Made by a program: the position numbers and the translations under genes. DNA of 64,000 nt from Actinomadura opuntiae (lineage in GTDB: Bacteria > Actinomycetota > Actinomycetes > Streptosporangiales > Streptosporangiaceae), in contig NZ_JASNWF010000034.1 of NCBI RefSeq assembly GCF_030283205.1, positions 1 through 64,000 of the forward strand, in the 5' to 3' direction. The notes beneath the pieces are model-generated. The model did no database searches and was not told the DNA's origin. It saw only the letters and a list, made by a program, of their open reading frames with translations. Positions 1-8,278 of this stretch are shown here, one piece after another (position 1 is the first letter of the stretch; the number at the start of each line of letters is the position of its first letter).

Positions 1-16
1 CGGGCGCGGGCGCCGG

Positions 17-148
17 TCACGGCCGGGCGGCGGCGGGCGCCGGCCGCGCGGCCGGCGTCCCGGGACCGCGCCCGGGGCCGTTCCCGGCAGAGTAGCGGGC
101 CCGCGCCGCCGATGCCGGGAGCACGGCGCCGATGGTGACGATCTTCAT
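17..148 (-). CDS. possible 43-residue ORF downstream of rarA
   Basis: This small frame begins with ATG ten bases after the rarA stop. A GAGGG lies about 7 bases upstream of the ATG, overlapping the rarA stop. The predicted product begins MKIVTIGAVLP and then turns into a Pro/Ala/Arg/Gly-rich tail that looks like chance coding in very GC-rich DNA. I recognise no family. It could equally be untranslated 3' sequence of rarA. Confidence 0.2.
   Translation of the reverse strand: MKIVTIGAVLPASAARARYSAGNGPGRGPGTPAARPAPAAARP
38..57. terminator. 20-bp perfect GC palindrome after rarA
   Basis: Positions 38-47 (CGCCGGCCGC) and 48-57 are perfectly complementary, and GC-rich inverted repeats continue on either side. 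There is no T-tract. It lies 100 bases beyond the rarA stop and could end that leftward operon, but palindromes of this composition also arise by chance at such GC content. Confidence 0.3.
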
Positions 149-158
149 CGGCCGGCCC

Positions 159-1568
159 TCACCGGTCGGGGGCGCCGCGCAGCACCGAGCGGATCCGGGC
201 GAGGACCTCGGTGAAGCGGGACTCGGCGCCGTGCCGGGTCGGCCGGTAGTACTCGCGGCCGTCCACCGAGTCGGGGGCGTACTGCTGCCGGACGACCCCG
301 CCGGGGTGGTCGTGGGCGTACTTGTAGCCCTGCCCGTGCCCGATCTTCGCGGCGCCCTTGTAGTGCGCGTCCCGCAGATGCCCGGGGACGGGCCCGGCCA
401 GGCCCTTGCGGACGTCGCCGAGCGCGCCGTCCACCGCCATGATCACCGCGTTGGACTTGGGCGCCAGGGACAGGTGGATCACGGCCTGGGCGAGGTTGAT
501 GCGCGCCTCGGGCAGCCCGACGAACTCCACCGCCTGCGCCGCCGCGACGGCGGTCTGCAGCGCGGTCGGGTCGGCCATGCCGACGTCCTCGCTGGCGTGC
601 ACGATCAGGCGCCGCGCGATGAACCGCGCGTCCTCGCCGGCCTCGATCATGCGGGCCAGGTAGTGCAGCGCCGCGTCGACGTCGCTGCCGCGGATGCTCT
701 TGATGAACGCGCTGATGACGTCGTAGTGCTGGTCGCCCTCGCGGTCGTAGCGGACGGCGGCCCGGTCGACGGCCTTCTCCAGCACGTCCGCGTCGATCAC
801 GGCGCCGTCCTCGACGACGAGGGCGGCGGCCTCCAGGTAGGTGAGGGTGCGTCGGGCGTCGCCGCCGGCGAGCCGGATGAGGTGGTCCTCGGCGGCGGGG
901 TCGAGGCCGACCTTGCCGTTCAGGCCGCGCTCGTCGGCGAGGGCGCGGCGGACCACCTCGCGCAGCTCGTCCTCGCCGAGCGGTTCGAGGGTGAGCAGCA
1001 GCGACCGCGACAGCAGCGGGCTGATCACGGAGAAGAAGGGGTTCTCGGTGGTGGCGCCGATGAACGACACCCAGCGGTTCTCCACCGCCGGGAGCAGGGC
1101 GTCCTGCTGGGCCTTGTTGAAGCGGTGCACCTCGTCGACGAACAGGACGGTCTGCCGGCCGGTCATGCCGAGCTCGCGGCGGGCCAGGTCGATCTCGGCG
1201 CGGACCCGCTTGACGCCGTCGCTGACCGCGGAGATCTCCACGAACCGGCGGGAGGTGACGTGGCTGACGACGGTGGCGAGGGTGGTCTTGCCGGTGCCGG
1301 GCGGGCCCCACAGCACCAGCGACATCGGGACGTCGCGGTCGACGAGCTGCCGGATCGGGGTGCCGGGGCCGAGCAGGTGCGCCTGGCCGACGACCTCGTC
1401 CAGCGCGCGGGGCCGCATCCGCACCGCGAGCGGCTGCCGGCCCGCCTCCGCCGCCGTCAGCGGCGCCGCGGAGGCGGCGCCGTCGCGGTCGCGCGACGGG
1501 CTCGCGGCCCCGGCCGACGGATCGTCGAAAAGCCCCTCCGGCTGGTCCGGTTCCGCCCTGCTGGTCAC
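159..1568 (-). CDS. rarA: replication-associated recombination protein A (RarA/MgsA AAA+ ATPase)
   Basis: RarA is a clamp-loader-like AAA+ ATPase that acts at stalled or blunt-ended replication forks. The 469-residue product has Walker A GPPGTGKTT near residues 88-96 and Walker B VLFVDEVHRF at 141-150, then the sensor, lid and C-terminal tetramerisation regions typical of the family. Length is close to the usual 430-470. The N-terminus carries QPEGLF at 9-14, which resembles the QxxLF-type sliding-clamp binding motif (inference). The GTG start overlaps the stop of the upstream membrane-phosphatase gene (GTGA), so the two are probably co-transcribed. Confidence 0.95.
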   Translation of the reverse strand: MTSRAEPDQPEGLFDDPSAGAASPSRDRDGAASAAPLTAAEAGRQPLAVRMRPRALDEVVGQAHLLGPGTPIRQLVDRDVPMSLVLWGPPGTGKTTLATVVSHVTSRRFVEISAVSDGVKRVRAEIDLARRELGMTGRQTVLFVDEVHRFNKAQQDALLPAVENRWVSFIGATTENPFFSVISPLLSRSLLLTLEPLGEDELREVVRRALADERGLNGKVGLDPAAEDHLIRLAGGDARRTLTYLEAAALVVEDGAVIDADVLEKAVDRAAVRYDREGDQHYDVISAFIKSIRGSDVDAALHYLARMIEAGEDARFIARRLIVHASEDVGMADPTALQTAVAAAQAVEFVGLPEARINLAQAVIHLSLAPKSNAVIMAVDGALGDVRKGLAGPVPGHLRDAHYKGAAKIGHGQGYKYAHDHPGGVVRQQYAPDSVDGREYYRPTRHGAESRFTEVLARIRSVLRGAPDR

Positions 1569-2359
1569 GCTCCGACACTATCTCGCCGCAGCGACATTCC
1601 CGTCCGCTCGGGTTCCCGGTCGGCCAGCGCCCGCATCCTGGACGTCGCCCACAGCGTGACGATCACGATGGCGCAGCCGACGATCCCGTCCGTCCAGTAA
1701 TGGTTCGCGGTGACGACCACGATGAGGAACGTGAGGACGGGATGGGCGACCATGATGAACCGCCAGCGGCCCCGGCCGTAGCGGACGGCGCCCCAGGCGA
1801 CCAGCAGCGCCCATCCGACGTGCAGCGACGGCATGGCGGCGAACTGGTTGGCCATGCCCTCCCCCGGCTTGGAGCTGTAGGAGCTCGGGCCGTAGACGTT
1901 CATCAGGTCGATGAAGCCGTGCCCGGGCAGCATGCGGGGCGGTGCCAGCGGGAAGGCGAAGTGCAGCGCCAGCGCCGCCGCCGCGGTGACCGCGATCACG
2001 ACCCGGACGCGCGGCCAGCCCTCCCGGTGCCGGAACCACATCCACCCCATGAACAGCAGGATCGCGGGGAAGTGCACGCGGACGTAGTACTCGTTCGCGG
2101 CGCGCACCCAGCCGTCCCAGCCGAGCGCCCACTTCTGGAACGCCGACTCGTCCGGCAGGCGCAGCGTGCGCTCCAGGTCCCACAACCACCGGGCGTGCGC
2201 GAACGCGTCGCTCGGGCGCCCGTCGGCGAAGTGCCGGCCCAGCTCGTAGGCCCCGATCACCACGCCCATCAGCAGGACCTGCAGCACGGTCGCCACCACC
2301 AGGCGGCGGCCGGTCATGTCGCGTCGCAGAATCGCCTCCGTCACCCATGAACGCCGCAT
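1565..2359 (-). CDS. PAP2-superfamily integral membrane phosphatase
   Basis: This is a polytopic protein of about 264 residues with roughly six hydrophobic segments. It carries the last two PAP2 motifs, SLHVGWAL and NHYWTDGIVG, whose histidines are the catalytic pair in the family. It resembles the inositolphosphotransferase/PAP2_3-like branch of actinobacteria, which acts on lipid-linked or isoprenoid phosphates; the substrate is unknown. Translation probably starts at ATG 2359, because GGAGG lies 9 bases upstream of it and directly abuts the alternative ATG at 2368. The stop overlaps the rarA start by GTGA. Confidence 0.85.
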   Translation of the reverse strand: MRRSWVTEAILRRDMTGRRLVVATVLQVLLMGVVIGAYELGRHFADGRPSDAFAHARWLWDLERTLRLPDESAFQKWALGWDGWVRAANEYYVRVHFPAILLFMGWMWFRHREGWPRVRVVIAVTAAAALALHFAFPLAPPRMLPGHGFIDLMNVYGPSSYSSKPGEGMANQFAAMPSLHVGWALLVAWGAVRYGRGRWRFIMVAHPVLTFLIVVVTANHYWTDGIVGCAIVIVTLWATSRMRALADREPERTGMSLRRDSVGA

Positions 2360-2501
2360 GGGGTTCATCCTCCAGCCGCCCGGCGCGGCACGCCTGGTCC
2401 GACAGGAGGGTATCGGCCTCCGCCCGGAGTTCGAGACCGGCCGGGAACCCCGCGTCCCGCTGCGGCGTTGTCACCGACCGGATGAAGGCACAATCGGGAG
2501 C

Positions 2502-2945
2502 GTGACGGTGTCGGGTACGGCCCACCGCCGGCGCCACGGGCAGGCGGGTCTGCTGGTGGCGCTGCTCGTCGTGGCCGGACTCGTGTTCAGCTACGGCCTG
2601 GGGCACGCCCCGCCCGACCGGGTCTGCATCGAGAACGGGATGAACGTACCCGCCGAGGTCGCCGCCGCGATGCACCACGACGGCCGGGCTCCCGCCGTCC
2701 ACACTCCGCCGGGGCACCACGGCACCCCCCAGATGTCCCTCAGCGCGCCGCTGAGGCTCCCGCCGCTGGCCCCCGCTGACGCGTGCCTGTGCCTGGCCGT
2801 GCTGTTCGCCCTCATGCTGCTGGGGCTAGCCGGGGGCCGCCGGGCGGTGCTGCGCCTGCCCGCGCGCTCGGGCCGAGCGCCCGCGCCGCGCGGCGGCGCC
2901 CTGTCCCCCGTTTCCCTGGCCTCTCTTCAGGTTCTCCGGCTGTGA
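2502..2945 (+). CDS. small His/Met-containing membrane protein (DUF6153-like)
   Basis: A 147-residue frame starts at GTG 2502. The first hydrophobic segment (about residues 15-33) is followed by a periplasm-side loop with CIENGMNVP, MHHDG and HTPPGHHG stretches rich in His and Met, then a second hydrophobic segment (about 88-106) and a basic Pro/Arg-rich tail. The pattern of a Cys-containing first loop and His-rich linker resembles small actinobacterial DUF6153 proteins, which often occur near copper genes; function unproven. It lies just before DUF3105 and DUF305 genes on the same strand, suggesting a metal or redox locus. Confidence 0.6.
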   Translation: MTVSGTAHRRRHGQAGLLVALLVVAGLVFSYGLGHAPPDRVCIENGMNVPAEVAAAMHHDGRAPAVHTPPGHHGTPQMSLSAPLRLPPLAPADACLCLAVLFALMLLGLAGGRRAVLRLPARSGRAPAPRGGALSPVSLASLQVLRL

Positions 2946-3047
2946 CGGACCGGCCGTAAGGCCGCGGCACCGCCGTGCGCGCATACCCGCGCCGGCGCGA
3001 TGCCGCCATGTCCGTACATCCGTTGAGACCTTTGAGAGGACCGCTCC

Positions 3048-3656
3048 ATGTCCAAGAGCGCCCGGAACAAGCAAGCCCGCAAGAAGAACGCCCTGACGCA
3101 GCGTCAGGTGCCGTGGGGCGGGATCGCCTTCTTCACCGTCATCGGCCTGGTCGCGGTCGTCGCGATCGGTTACGCGTTCCTGCAGTCCAGGCCGTCGTCC
3201 GCCGACGGCGCCTCGTCGATCAAGGGCGTGGTGGTGAAGGACGGCCTGACCCGCAACCACACCAGCGGTCCCGTCAGCTACGACGGGAACCCGCCGATGG
3301 GCGGCGACCACGACTCCGTCTGGCAGAACTGCGACGGCCGCGTCTACGACCAGGCGCTGCGCAACGAGAACGCCGTCCACTCCCTCGAGCACGGCGCCGT
3401 CTGGATCACCTACCGGCCGGGCCTGCCCGCCGCCCAGTTGGACGCGCTCAGGGCCAAGGTCGAGCGCACCGACTACACGTTCCTGAGCCCGTACCCGTCG
3501 CTGGACGCGCCGATCGCGCTCACCGCGTGGGGCCACCAGCTCAAGCTCCAGGACGCCGGGGACGCGCGCGTCGACCGGTTCCTGCGCGCGTTCGTCAAGG
3601 GCCCGCAGACGCCCGAGCCCGGCGCGGCCTGCGACGGCGCCAAGGACACCCCGTGA
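3048..3656 (+). CDS. DUF3105 domain membrane-anchored protein
   Basis: The 202-residue product has a basic N-terminus (residues 1-20, many Lys/Arg), one membrane segment at about 22-45, then an extracytoplasmic DUF3105 domain. The domain holds the typical PPMGGDHD, WQNCDGRVYD and HSLEHGAVWITYRP stretches; the conserved His, Cys and Asp residues suggest metal binding, but no activity is established for the family. The ATG is preceded by GAGAGG. The stop overlaps the GTG of the DUF305 gene (GTGA), so the two proteins are translationally coupled and probably act together outside the membrane. Confidence 0.88.
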   Translation: MSKSARNKQARKKNALTQRQVPWGGIAFFTVIGLVAVVAIGYAFLQSRPSSADGASSIKGVVVKDGLTRNHTSGPVSYDGNPPMGGDHDSVWQNCDGRVYDQALRNENAVHSLEHGAVWITYRPGLPAAQLDALRAKVERTDYTFLSPYPSLDAPIALTAWGHQLKLQDAGDARVDRFLRAFVKGPQTPEPGAACDGAKDTP

Positions 3657-4270
3657 CCGGCCGCCGCATAACGGTCGCCATCGCCGCCCTGGTGCTGCTC
3701 GCCGCCGCGGCGCTGCTCGGCACGACGGCCTGGAAATCGGGCGAACCGGCCACTGACGGGCCGGAGGCCGGGTTCGCCCGCGACATGAGCGCCCACCATG
3801 CGCAGGCCGTGGAGATGTCGTTCATCGTCCGGGACCGCACGTCCGATCCGGCCGTCCGGCTGCTCGCCTACGACATCATCAACACGCAGTCGGCGCAGAT
3901 CGGCATGATGACGGCCTGGCTCGACCAGTGGGGCCTGCCCAAGACCGACCCGGCGGGGCCGATGCGCTGGATGTCCGGTCACGCGGGGATGGCCATGCCG
4001 GCCCCGGCGACCGGCGCCGCGATGCCGGGGATGGCGACCGACGCGCAGCTGGCCGAACTGCGCAAGGCGTCCGGCAGGGACGCCGAGGCGCTGTTCCTCC
4101 GGCTGATGATCGCCCACCACCGCGGCGGCGTCGACATGGCCCGCGCCGTCCTCGACCGGACCGGCCGCGACCAGGTGCGGCGGCTCGCGCGGACGATGGT
4201 CGGCGGGCAGCTCTCGGAGATCGCCCAGATGGACGCGATGCTCCGGGAACGCGGCGCGGCGCCGTCCTGA
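3653..4270 (+). CDS. DUF305 family secreted/membrane-anchored protein
   Basis: The 205-residue product starts at GTG 3653 inside the DUF3105 stop. A hydrophobic N-terminal segment (about residues 5-25) serves as signal or anchor. The DUF305 fold is a ferritin-like four-helix bundle duplicated around MSAHHAQAVEMS and MIAHHRGGVDMA, whose His-His and Met residues are conserved. A Met/His-rich linker (MSGHAGMAMP, MPGMA) sits between the halves, again hinting at copper binding. The DUF3105-DUF305 pair is common in actinobacteria; its biochemical role is not known. Confidence 0.9.
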   Translation: MTGRRITVAIAALVLLAAAALLGTTAWKSGEPATDGPEAGFARDMSAHHAQAVEMSFIVRDRTSDPAVRLLAYDIINTQSAQIGMMTAWLDQWGLPKTDPAGPMRWMSGHAGMAMPAPATGAAMPGMATDAQLAELRKASGRDAEALFLRLMIAHHRGGVDMARAVLDRTGRDQVRRLARTMVGGQLSEIAQMDAMLRERGAAPS

Positions 4271-4371
4271 CGGCCCAGCGGGCGGTGCGGTCCGCGCCGC
4301 CCGCCGGGCCGTCCGGACGACCTTCGCGATAGCGCTTGACAGCACGGTCCGATCGCGGGTCACTGACCACC

Positions 4372-4938
4372 ATGGCTCACAACCTCAGCGGCTACCACCG
4401 GGCTCTGGACCTGTTCGAGGGACTGGTGGCCGGCGTCCCCCGGGACGGCTGGGACGCCCCCTCCCCCTGCGCCGGCTGGACGGCCCGGGACGTCGCCGGC
4501 CATGTCATCGGCGGCCAGTACCTGGTCCGGTCGCTGGCGACCGGGGAGCCCGCACCGGACGTCACCACCGACCCGGCGCGCTTCGCGGCCGAGGACGCCG
4601 AGGCGGCGTGGCGCACCGCCCGCAAGGAGGCCACCGCCGCGCTGACGCCGGGCGGGCTGAGCCGCCCCGTCCCGGTCGGCGCCCTGGGGCGGCTGCCGCT
4701 GGGCGACTTCCTGGAGGGCTACATCCTGGAGCCGCTGGTGCACGCCTGGGACCTGGCCCGCGCCACCGGCCAGCCGTCCCGCCTGGACCCCGACCTGGTC
4801 CACCACGCCTTCGCCACGGCCCACATGATCGCCGCCGACCTGCGCACGGCCGGCCGGCTCGCCCCCCAGCTCCCCGCCCCCCAGGGCGCCGACGAGCAGA
4901 CCCGCCTCCTGGCCTTCCTGGGCAGACCGATCACCTGA
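4372..4938 (+). CDS. MDMPI N-terminal (TIGR03086-type) metal-binding family protein
   Basis: The 188-residue product has the DinB-like bundle of maleylpyruvate isomerase N-domain proteins: an early YHRAL helix, PSPCAGWTARDVAGHVIGG around residues 30-50, and PLVHAWDLARATGQ near 125-140. The spaced histidines GHV and VHAWD match the metal ligands of the family, several members of which use mycothiol. Substrate unknown. I chose ATG 4372 because homology begins there; an upstream TTG at 4336 adds only 12 non-conserved residues and is part of a TTGACA hexamer (4336-4341) that may be a -35 box. Confidence 0.8.
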   Translation: MAHNLSGYHRALDLFEGLVAGVPRDGWDAPSPCAGWTARDVAGHVIGGQYLVRSLATGEPAPDVTTDPARFAAEDAEAAWRTARKEATAALTPGGLSRPVPVGALGRLPLGDFLEGYILEPLVHAWDLARATGQPSRLDPDLVHHAFATAHMIAADLRTAGRLAPQLPAPQGADEQTRLLAFLGRPIT

Positions 4939-5011
4939 CGCATTCAGCCCCTACAACATCCTGGCTGACCCACCTAGCGAAAGACCGGCCCCTAAGCCCC
5001 CCGACTCACAC

Positions 5012-5230
5012 GGAGCGAGCGCAGGCGAGCCCGCCGACCGCAACGGGGTTCCGGGCCTCACCCCCGGCTGCTTGAACCTCAGCCACCGGTCACGGGCAGG
5101 CACGCGGAGCGAGCGCAGCGAGCGGAGCGGGCCTGCCCGCCGACCGAGAGGCCGTTTCGCGCGGAGCGCCAGCGGAGTGCGAAACGGCCTCTCGGTCGTT
5201 GACGGGGGTTCCAGGGGGTCGCCCCCCTGG
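5012..5230. repeat. tandem intergenic hairpin array with conserved loop motif
   Basis: The 315-base convergent gap 4939-5253 holds no gene but three successive hairpins. H1 pairs 5093-5101 with 5131-5139 (9 bp, loop 5102-5130). H2 pairs 5141-5160 with 5179-5198, a perfect 20-bp stem with an 18-base loop. H3 pairs 5211-5218 with 5223-5230. Loops share GGAGCGAGCG/CGGAGCG words while stems are unrelated. CCCGCCGACCG and GGGGTTCC occur twice (near 5030-5054 and 5136-5213), so a unit seems duplicated. It could act as a bidirectional terminator for the flanking convergent genes. Confidence 0.75.
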
Positions 5231-5253
5231 GAAAACACAGCCCCCTGGGCAAG

Positions 5254-6489
5254 TCAAGAGAATTCGGCGAGGGTCCTCTCGGCCTCTTCGAGCCAGGCAC
5301 GGCGGGCGCCGAGGGCTTCCTCGGCGTCCTTGACGTCCCGGTCGCGGCCGGCGGCGCGGGCCTTGTCCAGGCGCTTCTCCAGCTGCTCGATGGAGCTGCG
5401 CAGCTGGTTGACGGTGGCCTCGGCGCGGGCGCGGGCCTCGGGGTTGGTGCGGCGCCACTCCGCCTCCTCGGCGGTGCGGACGGCCTCCTCGATCTTGCGG
5501 AGCCGGCCCTCGAGGCGGTCGCGCTGGTCGCGGGGCACCATGCCGGCCGCCTCCCAGCGCTCCTGGACCGCGCGCAGCGCCTGCCGGGCCTGGCGGACGT
5601 CGCGGACGGGCAGCAGCCGCTCGGCCTCGGCGAGGATCTTCTCCTTCTCCTCGGCGTTGCCGCGGAACTCGGCGTCGCGCTCGGCGAAAGCGGCGCTGCG
5701 GGCCTGGAAGAAGGTGTCCTGGGCGCCCTTGAAGCGGGCCCACAGGTCCTCCTCGGCGTCCCGGGAGGCGCGGCCGGCGAGCTTCCAGCGGCGCATCAGG
5801 TCGCGGTAGGCGGCGGCGGTCTCGCCCCAGTCGGTGGAGTCCTGCATGGCCTCGGCCTCGGCGACGAGGCGCTCCTTCTCCCGGCGGGCCTCCTCGCGCT
5901 GGTCGTCCAGGGTGGCGAAGTAGACCTTGCGGCGCTTGGTGAAGGCGTTGCGGGCCGACGACAGCCGCTTCCACAGCGCGGTCTCGGTGGGCCGGTCGAT
6001 GCGGTCGGCGGCCTTCCACTCCTCGACGAGCTGGCGCAGCCGCTCGCCGCCGTTCTTCCAGTGCGTCTCCTCGGCGGCGATCCGCTCGGCCTCGGCGACG
6101 ATGCGCTCCTTGATCTCGCGGGCCTCGTGCCGGTGCTGCTCGCGCTGGGCCTTGACCTCCTCGCGGCGGCGGCCGACCTGCTCGGTCAGGGCTTCCAGCC
6201 GGCGGGCGAGGGCGTCGAGGTCGCCGACGGCGTGGGCCTCGCCGACGGCCTCGCGCAGCCGGGCGATGCTCTGCTGCGCCTGGGCGGGCTGCAGGTCGGT
6301 GGTGCGGACGCGCTGTTCGAGCAGGCCGATCTCGGTGGCGAGCGCGTCGTACTTGCGCTTGAAGTAGGCCAGGGCCTCCTCAGGGGCGCCCGCCTGCCAG
6401 GACCCCACGACCCGTTCGCCGACGGACGTCCTGACATAGACGGTGCCGTCCTCGTCCACCCGGCCCCAGGGATCGGTCGCGCTGGACAC
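5254..6489 (-). CDS. DUF349 domain-containing protein
   Basis: A 411-residue, highly charged, mostly alpha-helical protein with several DUF349 repeats (the stretches of about 70-80 residues with conserved Trp and WK/RLW motifs, such as AWRAADRID-like and LWARFK segments) embedded in long coiled coils rich in Glu, Arg and Ala. No signal peptide or membrane segment. DUF349 proteins are widespread in actinobacteria without a defined biochemical role. GTG 6489 has AGGAGG 7 bases upstream and is preferred to the more distal start at 6543. It faces the 4372-4938 gene across the hairpin array. Confidence 0.85.
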   Translation of the reverse strand: MSSATDPWGRVDEDGTVYVRTSVGERVVGSWQAGAPEEALAYFKRKYDALATEIGLLEQRVRTTDLQPAQAQQSIARLREAVGEAHAVGDLDALARRLEALTEQVGRRREEVKAQREQHRHEAREIKERIVAEAERIAAEETHWKNGGERLRQLVEEWKAADRIDRPTETALWKRLSSARNAFTKRRKVYFATLDDQREEARREKERLVAEAEAMQDSTDWGETAAAYRDLMRRWKLAGRASRDAEEDLWARFKGAQDTFFQARSAAFAERDAEFRGNAEEKEKILAEAERLLPVRDVRQARQALRAVQERWEAAGMVPRDQRDRLEGRLRKIEEAVRTAEEAEWRRTNPEARARAEATVNQLRSSIEQLEKRLDKARAAGRDRDVKDAEEALGARRAWLEEAERTLAEFS

Positions 6490-6562
6490 CCTTGCCTCCT
6501 GAATCGCAGGTCCGATCGGGCTCACGGCCTCCGGACCCTCCACACCTTAGTATCCCGATCGC

Positions 6563-7318
6563 CTAAACCGGGGCGATCGTGACGTCCTGGATCGTGACCT
6601 TCTTCTTGGGCTTGCCGTCCTCCGCCGGCGTGGAGCCCGCCTTGGCGATCTTCTCCAGGATGTCCAGCCCCTTGGTGATCTTGCCGAACACCGAGTAGTC
6701 CGGATCCAGCTGCGAGTCCTTGTAGACCATGAAGAACTGGCTGCCGTTGGAGTCGGGCTGCGACGAGTGCGCCATGGCGAGCGTCCCGGCCGTGTACTTG
6801 GCGTTCGCCGTGTTCTCGTTGGCGAACCGGTATCCGGGGCCGCCCATGCCGGTGCCCGCGGGGTCACCGCATTGCAGGACGTTCAGGCCGCCGCTGGTCA
6901 GCCGGTGGCACGGGCTGTCGTCGTAGAAGTTCTTCTGGGCCAGGTAGGCGAACGAGTTCACCGTGCACGGCGCGGCCTTGGCGTCGAGCTGCATCACGAC
7001 GTCGCCCTGGTCGGTCTTGACCGTGGCCTGGACGGTGCCCTTGTACGCGGGCTTCTTCGGCGGGGTGCCGAGGCTCTTCACCTTCCCGGCGGGCTGCCCC
7101 TCGGGGATGTACGCGCAGTGCGGGCCGTCGGCCTTGGACTCCCCGTCCTTGCCGGTGTACACCACGATCGCCGCGCCGCCCACGACGACGACCGCCACCG
7201 CGACCCCGGCACCGATGATCTTGGCGCGGCGGGCCTTGGCGGCCGCTTGCGCCAGCGCCTGCTGCTGTCGCTCGTAGCGCTGCCGAGCGAGCTGCTTCTT
7301 GCGGTCCTTCCCCGCCAC
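6563..7318 (-). CDS. membrane-anchored cyclophilin-type peptidylprolyl isomerase
   Basis: The 251-residue product has a cytoplasmic Lys/Arg/Gln-rich start (residues 1-32), one membrane helix (about 34-54), a linker, and a cyclophilin domain from about 85 to the end. Motifs include FAYLAQKNFYDDSPCHR, in which the final His-Arg matches the active-site region, then GTLAMAHS and GSQFFMVY. This predicts an extracytoplasmic proline isomerase that helps fold exported proteins. The position beside relA, hisS and the MBL hydrolase matches ppiB (Rv2582) in mycobacteria. GGAAGG precedes the ATG. Confidence 0.92.
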   Translation of the reverse strand: MAGKDRKKQLARQRYERQQQALAQAAAKARRAKIIGAGVAVAVVVVGGAAIVVYTGKDGESKADGPHCAYIPEGQPAGKVKSLGTPPKKPAYKGTVQATVKTDQGDVVMQLDAKAAPCTVNSFAYLAQKNFYDDSPCHRLTSGGLNVLQCGDPAGTGMGGPGYRFANENTANAKYTAGTLAMAHSSQPDSNGSQFFMVYKDSQLDPDYSVFGKITKGLDILEKIAKAGSTPAEDGKPKKKVTIQDVTIAPV

Positions 7319-7359
7319 GTGCCTGCCCTTCCGCTGTGATCAGGTGAACGTGCAGCGCA

Positions 7360-7365
7360 TAGTAG
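7360..7365 (-). promoter_or_regulatory. putative -10 box for the cyclophilin gene
   Basis: TACTAT on the minus strand lies 41 bases upstream of the cyclophilin ATG in the 252-base divergent gap 7319-7570. A TAnnnT hexamer fits actinobacterial housekeeping promoters; no good -35 is visible. On the other strand TACGCT at 7525-7530 could serve the MBL hydrolase. Apart from these and short GC-rich inverted repeats I see nothing else in the gap. Confidence 0.35.
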
Positions 7366-7570
7366 CGGCACCCGCGCGCCGGACGGACCGCTACCTGAAC
7401 GAACCCTCAGGAAGCCGGACCGGCCCGCGGCCGCCCCGCCGATCGGCCCCGCGGCGCCTCCCGCGGGGCGCGCCGCGACACGGCGATCGCCCTATCTCGT
7501 TCGCGATGGCCGTGGCCGCGCCGGTACGCTCGGACGAGCCCACCCGAGATGGTTCTAAGGAAGGACGACC

Positions 7571-8266
7571 GTGCTCGTCGCCGGGTTCCCCGCTGGATCG
7601 TTCGCCGCGAACTGCTACGTCGTGGCGCCCGCCGCGGGCGAGGAGTGCGTCATCGTCGACCCGGGGCAGGACGCCGAGGCCGGGATCGAGGAAATCCTGC
7701 GCGAGCACCGGCTGAAGCCGGTGGCGGTGCTGCTGACGCACGGCCACATCGACCACGTGTGGTCGGTGGCGCCGGTGTGCGGCGCCAAGGACGTCCCGGC
7801 CTACATCCATCCGGACGACCGCGACCTGCTCACCGACCCGGCCAAGGGGCTGTCCCTCGGCCCGGGCCAGCAGTTGTTCGGGGGGCTGGAGCTGACCGAG
7901 CCGGACGACGTGCAGGAGCTGGCGGACGGCGCGGTGCTGGAGCTGGCGGGGCTGAGCTTCACCGTCGACCACGCGCCCGGCCACACGCCCGGGTCGGTGA
8001 CCTTCCGGACGCCGAGGACGCAGGAGCTGCCGGACGTGATGTTCACCGGCGACCTGCTGTTCGCCGGGTCGATCGGCCGCACCGACCTGCCCGGCGGGTC
8101 GTACGAGGAGATCCTCGCGAGCCTGTCGCGGGTGTGCCTGTCCATGCCGGACGAGACGGCGGTCCTGCCCGGGCACGGCACCCAGACCACAATCGGCCGC
8201 GAGCGCGCGACGAACCCGTTCCTGGCGGAGCTCAAGCCCGCCGGCGGACCCGACAAGGGATTCTGA
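7571..8266 (+). CDS. MBL-fold metallo-hydrolase (glyoxalase II-like)
   Basis: The 231-residue protein has the metallo-beta-lactamase metal motif HGHIDH (near residue 57), a second His in DHAPGHTPGS, the bridging Asp in FTGDLLF, and a late GHG(T) histidine, so a full dinuclear site is present. The family hydrolyses thioesters such as S-lactoylglutathione; here a mycothiol or other thioester is more likely. The start is GTG behind AAGGAAGGA. hisS follows after 12 bases, matching the glyoxalase II-hisS pair (Rv2581c-Rv2580c) in mycobacteria. Confidence 0.9.
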   Translation: MLVAGFPAGSFAANCYVVAPAAGEECVIVDPGQDAEAGIEEILREHRLKPVAVLLTHGHIDHVWSVAPVCGAKDVPAYIHPDDRDLLTDPAKGLSLGPGQQLFGGLELTEPDDVQELADGAVLELAGLSFTVDHAPGHTPGSVTFRTPRTQELPDVMFTGDLLFAGSIGRTDLPGGSYEEILASLSRVCLSMPDETAVLPGHGTQTTIGRERATNPFLAELKPAGGPDKGF

Positions 8267-8278
8267 GCCTAAAAGATC

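Noticed and set aside
4336..4365. TTGACA at 4336-4341 as a firm promoter for the MDMPI-type gene
   Set aside because: No -10-like hexamer lies 16-19 bases downstream, so I did not list it as a separate feature.
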